Shown: in pieces, positions 58,789 through 64,000 of the stretch
Position numbering within the stretch: the first letter of the stretch is position 1
Layout: each line of letters starts with the position of its first letter
Source of the DNA: CAXBNB01 sp040222275
GTDB taxonomy: Bacteria; Bacteroidota; Bacteroidia; Cytophagales; Cyclobacteriaceae
Direction of reading: 5' to 3'
Length of the DNA stretch: 64,000 nucleotides
Assembly: GCA_040222275.1 (NCBI GenBank)
Contig: JAVKDJ010000094.1
Span: forward strand, 297,199-361,198
The notes under the pieces: generated by a model
Told to the model about the DNA's origin: nothing
Seen by the model: the letters and a program-made list of their open reading frames with translations, nothing else
Databases searched by the model: none
Translations under genes and position numbers: made by a program

Positions 58789-60525
58789 ATGGGTAGATCA
58801 AAAGTGACAATAGGCCATGTTTTTAAAACCATCATGTGGCCAAGAAAAAACCTGCTATTACTTGGTCTGTTGCTGATCATCATCAGCCGGTTGGCCAGCC
58901 TCGTGTTGCCGGGTGCAAGCAAGTACCTGATGGACGATGTGATAGCCAATGGAGACCTGGAAATGCTCAAAACCTTATTGTTTGCGGTGGCGGGGGCCAT
59001 AATCGTGCAGGCTGTCACTTCTTTCCTGCTAACGAGGCTCCTTAGCGTAGAAGCCCAACACCTCATAGCCCAGCTCAGGTCCCAGGTGCAAAAACAGATT
59101 GTGAAGCTGCCCATCAGTTTTTTTGACAACAACAAATCAGGGGCACTGGTTTCCAGGATAATGAGCGATGTGGAAGGGGTGAGAAACCTGGTTGGGACCG
59201 GGCTGGTACAGCTTTTTGGTGGTGTGCTGACATCTGTTATTTCTCTGGTGTTGCTGATCCAAATCAGTCCGATGATGACATTGTATGTATTGCTGCCAGT
59301 TTCCATATTTGCCGTTATTTCCTTAAAGGCTTTTGCCTATATAAGGCCCATTTTTAGAAAAAGGGGTGAAATAAACGCAGAGGTGACCGGTAGGCTTACT
59401 GAAACCCTCAATGGTATCAGGGTGATCAAAGGGTTCAATGCAGAGGCCCAGGAGGTGAAAACATTTGAAGACGGGGTAGATCGTCTCTACCAAAACGTGA
59501 AGAAAAGCCTTACCTCGACAAGCCTTGTGACCAGTTCGGCCACATTTTTACTAGGCATGGCCACCACCGGCATCATGGGCATTGGAGGATATATGATCAT
59601 AGACAACCAGCTCACATTTGGTGAATTTTTGTCTTTCACGTTGTACCTCGGCTTCATGATTGCCCCAATAGTACAAATGAGCAACATTGGCAGCCAGCTG
59701 ACCGAGGCTTTTGCCGGGCTGGACCGCACAGAAGAAATCATGAACATGCCCCTGGAAGAAGACAGTTCGGAGAGGACTATAGAGCTAGGAAATATCAAAG
59801 GTGATATCTCTTTTAATGATGTATCGTTCGCTTATGAAGAAAACAAAGAGGTAGTAACCAACATTAGTTTTAAGGCCGACAGTGGTACGGTGACCGCACT
59901 GGTAGGCACATCAGGCTCGGGAAAATCGACCATCGCCGGTTTGGCAGCTTCATTTTTAAATCCTGCCAGCGGTGCAATCACCGTTGACGGCATAGATCTG
60001 TCCAAGGTAAAACTGGGAAGCTATAGAAGCCAATTAGGAGTGGTGCTGCAGGATGATTTCCTGTTTGAGGGGACCATCAGGGACAATATTTTATTTCCGC
60101 GACCCGACTCTTCAGAACAGCAACTGCAAAATGCCGTGAAAGCAGCCCATGTACATGAGTTCACCGACCGGTTCGAAGACGGGCTGGATACGGTAATTGG
60201 TGAAAGGGGTGTGAAACTATCCGGGGGCCAAAGACAAAGGTTGGCCATAGCCAGGGCCATTCTGGCAGACCCGAGAATTCTTATTCTCGATGAGGCGACT
60301 TCCAATCTCGATACCGAAAGTGAATCCTTCATTCAGGAAAGCCTCAAAGTACTGATGAGGGGACGTACCACATTCGTCATCGCCCACCGACTAAGCACGA
60401 TCAAACAGGCCGATCAAATACTGGTAATTGAGGGTGGTAAAATCGCCGAGCAGGGCAATCATGAAGAGCTCATAGCCAAACAAGGAAGGTATTTTGATTT
60501 GTACACTTATCAGGCGAGAATCTAA
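58789..60525 (+). CDS. MsbA-like ABC exporter (fused permease-ATPase)
   Basis: The 578 residues contain a six-helix transmembrane domain (1-310; LLLLGLLLIIISRLASLVLPGA is the first helix) fused to a nucleotide-binding domain. That domain carries Walker A GTSGSGKST (about 372-380), the Q-loop VVLQDDFLFEGTIRDNI, signature LSGGQRQRLAIARA (about 477) and Walker B ILILDEATS, with the H-loop IAHRLST. Half-transporters of this type form homodimers exporting lipids, peptides or drugs. The substrate is unknown. It is divergent from the response regulator and is closed by a strong hairpin at 60634-60665. Confidence 0.95.
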   Translation: MGRSKVTIGHVFKTIMWPRKNLLLLGLLLIIISRLASLVLPGASKYLMDDVIANGDLEMLKTLLFAVAGAIIVQAVTSFLLTRLLSVEAQHLIAQLRSQVQKQIVKLPISFFDNNKSGALVSRIMSDVEGVRNLVGTGLVQLFGGVLTSVISLVLLIQISPMMTLYVLLPVSIFAVISLKAFAYIRPIFRKRGEINAEVTGRLTETLNGIRVIKGFNAEAQEVKTFEDGVDRLYQNVKKSLTSTSLVTSSATFLLGMATTGIMGIGGYMIIDNQLTFGEFLSFTLYLGFMIAPIVQMSNIGSQLTEAFAGLDRTEEIMNMPLEEDSSERTIELGNIKGDISFNDVSFAYEENKEVVTNISFKADSGTVTALVGTSGSGKSTIAGLAASFLNPASGAITVDGIDLSKVKLGSYRSQLGVVLQDDFLFEGTIRDNILFPRPDSSEQQLQNAVKAAHVHEFTDRFEDGLDTVIGERGVKLSGGQRQRLAIARAILADPRILILDEATSNLDTESESFIQESLKVLMRGRTTFVIAHRLSTIKQADQILVIEGGKIAEQGNHEELIAKQGRYFDLYTYQARI

Positions 60526-60633
60526 AATGGGGTTGGTATAAAGTCGATGGGTGATTCATGGTAAAGTCCGTTAAATTCCTTTGGCTGGTCGCTATTCGCT
60601 TTGGGTTTTGGGTTTTGGGCATTGCCACTAAAT

Positions 60634-60665
60634 AGTAAAAGGCAGAAAAAAATCTGCCTTTTACT
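60634..60665. terminator. Hairpin terminator after the ABC exporter
   Basis: A 13-bp perfect stem AGTAAAAGGCAGA / TCTGCCTTTTACT with a six-base A loop lies between the exporter and the convergent DUF2911 gene. The A-rich loop and T-rich 3' arm suit both directions. Confidence 0.85.
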
Positions 60666-60743
60666 CATATAGGATTTTGCAATCCGTTTAACCGATAATT
60701 TCTTAGCCAATTGTTAAACGTATATTCCTTAATTATGTTGTTT

Positions 60744-61868
60744 TCAGCTTTCCACATCTACACCTAGTTCCTTGAGCAACTTGACGGAATTTGCCTTGAC
60801 GTTTGCCGGTGGGTTAAGAGACAGGGATTTTTTCAAATTCTTGATGGCATTCTTTTTATCTCCTGCCATTTTGTACCCTTCCCCGAGGCTGTCCCAGCAA
60901 TTGGCATTGGATGGGTTTCGCTTCGTGTTCAGGGTAAAATATTCAATCGCCTTGTCGTATTTTTTCTGGTTCAGCATCTGATACCCAAGAAAATTGAGTT
61001 GGCCTACATTGGCCATTTCCACTGCCTCATCCATCATTTTTTGAGATTCGTTCGTTTTTCCCAATTTTCCCAGGAGTTGGGCTTTTGTACTCAAATTCCC
61101 AAAGTTTTTGGTGTTGGCGATAGACCGGTCTATCCAAACCAGGGCCTCATCGTAGTTTACCTCATTTTGCACACAATAATTAGCAGCCTGCTGCAAACCC
61201 TGCCAACCAAACCCGGGAATAGACCTCAATTCATCTCTGAACCCCTGCAACACAATTTCATGAATATCGACACTTATCCTAAAAGGAATCCTTTTCTTTT
61301 CCCAGGAAAGGGCCAGCACCCCAAAGTCATTCCCCATATCGACCATATCGTATGTGAGGACTTCTGTAGGTTCTGTTGCCACAGTTTTAACATCTACGCG
61401 CAAGGCATCTTCTTTTTCATCATAATAAAAACTACCCCAGGATGACGTGTTATCAGAAAAAATTATAGTGGCCCTGTCGTCTTCATAGACCGCCACGTGG
61501 AGCCCATAGCTACCTGCTTCCAAATCCTCGCCCTCTATTTTCACATCATCCGAAAAGGTGATGATCGTGTTTTCGTTGGCCCCAGCCCTCCAGGGGATAT
61601 TTCTACCATCCACAAAGCTGGTGGCCTCAAATCCATAGGGTACCAGAGTGCCCCAAATTTTACCTGTGCGGTCCACTCCGTTATTGGTTACTCTCGGACG
61701 GGAGTATTCCACCGATACAGTTGTGAGGCCAATCGTTTGTTCAAATTTTGCTGCAGGACTTACACCCCTTGGCTGGGTGACATTCTGGGCTTTCACTCCC
61801 CACGAGGTAATAGCCAGTGACATCAGCATGGCCATTACCGGAATCAGGTTTCGGGTATTCTTTTTCAT
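60744..61868 (-). CDS. Secreted DUF2911-TPR protein
   Basis: A signal peptide (MKKNTRNLIPVMAMLMSLAITSWGVKAQ) precedes a DUF2911 domain (about 30-195): PRGVSPAAKFEQTIGLTTVSVEYSRPRV, GKIWGTLVPYGFEA, FSDDVKIEGEDLEAGSYGLHV and YDEKEDALRVDV. The rest is TPR: FLGYQMLNQKKYDKAIEYFTLNTKRNPSNANCWDSLGEGYKMAGDKKNAIKNLKKSLSLNP. DUF2911-TPR proteins are frequent in Bacteroidota, presumably periplasmic, and of unknown function. It has no operon neighbours and is convergent with the exporter. Confidence 0.9.
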   Translation of the reverse strand: MKKNTRNLIPVMAMLMSLAITSWGVKAQNVTQPRGVSPAAKFEQTIGLTTVSVEYSRPRVTNNGVDRTGKIWGTLVPYGFEATSFVDGRNIPWRAGANENTIITFSDDVKIEGEDLEAGSYGLHVAVYEDDRATIIFSDNTSSWGSFYYDEKEDALRVDVKTVATEPTEVLTYDMVDMGNDFGVLALSWEKKRIPFRISVDIHEIVLQGFRDELRSIPGFGWQGLQQAANYCVQNEVNYDEALVWIDRSIANTKNFGNLSTKAQLLGKLGKTNESQKMMDEAVEMANVGQLNFLGYQMLNQKKYDKAIEYFTLNTKRNPSNANCWDSLGEGYKMAGDKKNAIKNLKKSLSLNPPANVKANSVKLLKELGVDVES

Positions 61869-62024
61869 AAGTGTTCGTTTTAGTTGATATTAGTTTCTCA
61901 TTTGTATACGAACAACTTTACATTGAAGACCCAGATTGTGATGAACGGTCGATTACAGGTATGAATACATTGCTTTCAACTTACTGTTGAGTTAACCGGG
62001 GTAGTTTCGAAGTGATTGGATTGA

Positions 62025-62059
62025 AAGCTTTACTAAACCACAGAGGTTTAGTAAAGCTT
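62025..62059. terminator. Hairpin downstream of the CMD-family gene
   Basis: A perfect 15-bp stem (AAGCTTTACTAAACC / GGTTTAGTAAAGCTT) with a five-base loop lies 25 bases after the minus-strand stop at 62084. No T-run follows, so it may be a terminator without a tail or a dispersed palindrome. Confidence 0.5.
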
Positions 62060-62083
62060 GATACGGCCCAAAAGACAGGAAAA

Positions 62084-62545
62084 TCAGGCAAATTGGCCAA
62101 TGACGTATTGTCCGGGCATTATCCTAAATACGGCATTGATCCTGTTCCAGGTGTTGATGTTGGCGATTGCCACAGTCAATACGGCTATTTCTTCTTTCGA
62201 AAAATATTTGGCCACTTCATCATACACCTCATCTTCTACATTTTGCTGGTTGGCGTTGGTCAAAACTTCTGCCAACCATAGTGCAGCACACTCTTCATCG
62301 CTATAATAGGGGCATTCACGCCAGGCAATGACCGAGTGCAGCCGCAATTCTGTTTCGCCCATGTTTATGGCCTCCTTATGGTGCATATCCAGACAATATG
62401 CGCATCCATTGATCTGGGACACCCGGTATTTTATTAGTTCCAGTAGTTTCAAGTCCATGCCAGAAGCATGCAAATAATTTTCTGTCTTGTTGATACCGGC
62501 CAATAAACCGGATGGCAATTCCAGATAAGAAATCCTTTCTTTCAT
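62084..62545 (-). CDS. Carboxymuconolactone decarboxylase/AhpD-like protein
   Basis: The 153-residue all-helical protein carries the AhpD-like redox motif NGCAYCLDMHHKEA, with Cys48, Cys51 and His55 in CxxCxxxH spacing. ELIKYRVSQINGCAYC and AVLTVAIANINTWNRINAVFR are typical of the family. Such proteins use the Cys pair for peroxide or other reductive chemistry. It is the classic partner of ECF41 sigma factors, whose gene lies 73 bases upstream on the same strand; the sigma factor is expected to activate it. Confidence 0.93.
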   Translation of the reverse strand: MKERISYLELPSGLLAGINKTENYLHASGMDLKLLELIKYRVSQINGCAYCLDMHHKEAINMGETELRLHSVIAWRECPYYSDEECAALWLAEVLTNANQQNVEDEVYDEVAKYFSKEEIAVLTVAIANINTWNRINAVFRIMPGQYVIGQFA

Positions 62546-62618
62546 TTTCTTTTGATTTTAGTTTAAAAATTAACTCAAACCAAAGACACAGAAGGACACC
62601 TTCGCGTGACCAATTTTT

Positions 62619-63461
62619 TTATTTATTTAGTAATTGTAGGGTATTCAGCTTTACCGGATCCAATACGACACTGATCCCTTTGATTTTTAATGGGTCTTCC
62701 TGGATTTCAAAGACCTGGCAAACCCTCAATTTGTCCCTGTAGTAGTACAGCAATGCCGGCTGGTGGTTGACCACCGAAGGCACAATCCGGTATTTAGCCT
62801 GATACTTGTGGAAGGTGTATATGAGCAAATCTGCCACTTCTTCCAGCCCCATACAATATTTTTTCACTACCCGTACTTTTTCGCCTCCATCTGCATAAAA
62901 CTCTACGTCTGCCGTCAATAGTTTATGTAAATCGCCAAGCCTCCTATCTATTATTGCATTAGTAAACCTATCCAGGTAATCGAAGTGTTTGTTTGACGGG
63001 TGCTTAATTTGCTTGGTCTTTTGTTGTACCTTTTGGTGTGCCCTGCTCAGGAGTTTTCTGGAATTTTCTACCGTAATCGACAGCACTTCGGCTATCTCCT
63101 GATGGGTGTAGGCAAACGCTTCTTTGAGGATAAACACCGCCCTTTCCTTTGGGCCAAGGCGCTCCAGTAGAAACAAAACTGAGTAGGATACCATTTCCCT
63201 CATTTCAACCCCCAAATCTGAACCCTCCGTAGATACCGGCTCGGGCAACCAACCCTCATCTGTCTGAAACCGCTTCTTTTGGCGTTTTGCATTGATAGAT
63301 TGATTGACCACTCCTTTGATCAGGTAGTTCTTTTCGTTTTCAGGAGCCACCCCTTTGCTGGTATATTTCAGCAATACATCCTGAATGGCATCCCGGGCAT
63401 CTTCTGCAGACCCCAGAATGTTGTAGGCATAAGGAAATAGTATGTTTTGATAATCTTGCAT
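62619..63461 (-). CDS. ECF41-type sigma factor with SnoaL-like C-terminal domain
   Basis: Sigma region 2 (LFPYAYNILGSAEDARDAIQDVLLKY, about 8-35), the WLPEP linker near residue 75 and region 4 (LGPKERAVFILKEAFAYTHQEIAEVLSITVENSRKLLSRAHQKV, about 100-145) are followed by an NTF2/SnoaL-like domain. That domain has the DGGEKV motif (about 191-196), the counterpart of ECF41 'DGGGK', and a C-terminal DPVKLNTLQ similar to the family NPDKL motif. The appended domain replaces an anti-sigma factor and tunes activity in cis. The adjacent CMD gene completes the ECF41 signature. The start is taken at the Met of MQDYQNIL; an earlier ATG at 63473 adds four residues. Confidence 0.92.
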   Translation of the reverse strand: MQDYQNILFPYAYNILGSAEDARDAIQDVLLKYTSKGVAPENEKNYLIKGVVNQSINAKRQKKRFQTDEGWLPEPVSTEGSDLGVEMREMVSYSVLFLLERLGPKERAVFILKEAFAYTHQEIAEVLSITVENSRKLLSRAHQKVQQKTKQIKHPSNKHFDYLDRFTNAIIDRRLGDLHKLLTADVEFYADGGEKVRVVKKYCMGLEEVADLLIYTFHKYQAKYRIVPSVVNHQPALLYYYRDKLRVCQVFEIQEDPLKIKGISVVLDPVKLNTLQLLNK

Positions 63462-63547
63462 CTGTACGGACAATATTAGTGATTATATACAGACACAGCA
63501 AGATTCAAAAATGTGACACATTGTTGGTTTTCTTTGAACCAAAAAAA

Positions 63548-63856
63548 TTATTTCAGTGACCTGATCCTGATTTTTTGTGTGGTAATTGTTGTGAATTTTC
63601 CAAACAAAGCTGTTCGCTTTTCCTTGAGGAGGCTCAACAACATAGACTGTATTTTTTTAACTTCATGGGCATGATACCTTAATAAGATGACACTAATGCT
63701 TGTCTCCTTATGAGCATATACCCATTCTCCAAAGTCTTTATCTTCAGTTAAGATTACCTTTTGAGGGCTTTTTGAAAGCTCAATTACTTCTTGATCTGAA
63801 ACACCTCGAAAATCCTCACTTATGTGGCATACCTCAATGTTGTTTGACCTTAACAT
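63548..63856 (-). pseudogene. DUF5615 PIN-like toxin, probably N-terminally truncated
   Basis: The 102 residues read VCHISEDFRGVSDQEVIELSK then KVILTEDKDFGEWVY, the second and third conserved acidic segments of DUF5615 PIN-like proteins. The family normally starts with a 'fLlDENi' strand that supplies the first active-site Asp. Here the ATG lies after that position and an in-frame TAA about 20 codons upstream leaves no room for it. No DUF433 antitoxin gene is found in the remaining 140 bases of the window. It is therefore either a decayed toxin or starts from an unrecognised codon. Confidence 0.65.
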
Positions 63857-63894
63857 AATGTGAACTCGATGAATAGTATACCCGTCATGCCAGA

Positions 63895-63992
63895 AAAATA
63901 TGCCTTAATTTTCTTAAAAGGCATATTTTATCAGGCATCTGAAAATGAGATTACGGATATTTTTATCCTTTTTAAAATTTAAGGATAAAAAT
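63895..63992. repeat. Two hairpins at the window's right end
   Basis: AAAATATGCCTT / AAGGCATATTTT (arms 63895-63906 and 63918-63929) and ATTTTTATCCTT / AAGGATAAAAAT (63959-63970 and 63981-63992) are both perfect 12-bp stems. They lie upstream of the DUF5615 gene and may be terminators of a gene beyond the window. Confidence 0.6.
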
Positions 63993-64000
63993 TCCGAAAT

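Overview
The window reads as a chromosomal stretch from a Bacteroidota bacterium, most likely of the order Cytophagales (Cyclobacteriaceae/Fulvivirgaceae-like). Supporting traits are: start codons without Shine-Dalgarno sequences, candidate promoters with the Bacteroidota -7 motif TAnnTTTG, and family content typical of the phylum (GSCFA, NamZ/DUF1343, DUF983, carboxypeptidase-regulatory-like domains, TPR histidine kinases, secreted CHAT-TPR proteins, ECF41 sigma factor with a carboxymuconolactone decarboxylase). Gene-poor spaces carry GATTTCTCCCTNCGGTCGA-type and palindromic dispersed repeats that are common in this phylum. GC content looks to be in the low-to-mid 40s by eye. No rRNA, tRNA, CRISPR array, prophage or complete insertion sequence was recognised.

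Layout. 1-4500: a partial GSCFA gene, the rpsF-rpsR-rplI ribosomal operon, a two-gene HEPN-like cassette, rsmG and a conserved small protein. 4600-9250: secreted sugar-isomerase-like and regulatory-domain proteins, a nucleotide-sugar epimerase, a GT2 glycosyltransferase with a Rossmann-like tail, and a small outer-membrane barrel. 9470-14150: a CHAT-TPR protease candidate with its TPR partner. 14560-18400: GH29 fucosidase, zincin lipoprotein, DUF983 protein and an AraC regulator. 18490-21840: acetyltransferase, DUF1801 protein, a protease gene flanked by integron-cassette-like ends, and a 0.8-kb repeat array. 21838-31313: sigma factor with membrane GT2, tgt, LptF/G-type permease, two-component and transport genes, sixA.

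31335-38590 is a minus-strand surface-polysaccharide block (GT4, oxidoreductase, N-acetyltransferase, aminotransferase, then hicBA, a PHP/PolX-family protein and GT9). The oxidoreductase/acetyltransferase/aminotransferase triad is what is needed to build a 3-acetamido sugar nucleotide. 38930-46900: pfkA, a small inverted-repeat element, outer-membrane genes including an LpxR-type lipid A deacylase, the bioFDA operon, and a fabF controlled by a neighbouring TetR gene with two matching operators. 46950-55210: methyltransferase, Lol-type permease, NamZ, rhodanese lipoprotein, GNAT, M49-like peptidase, and a MarR-GNAT regulator behind a perfect 48-bp palindrome with an EamA transporter.

55200-64000: a minus-strand cluster of response regulator, two tandem paralogous beta-rich small proteins and a TPR histidine kinase (the least explained unit in the window), then an MsbA-like ABC exporter, a DUF2911-TPR protein, the ECF41/CMD pair and an apparently N-truncated DUF5615 PIN-like gene. 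Several enzymes lack expected catalytic or metal-binding residues (PolX polymerase site, Tgt zinc cysteines, the CPA1 antiporter Asp, the M49 zinc motif); these are described individually.
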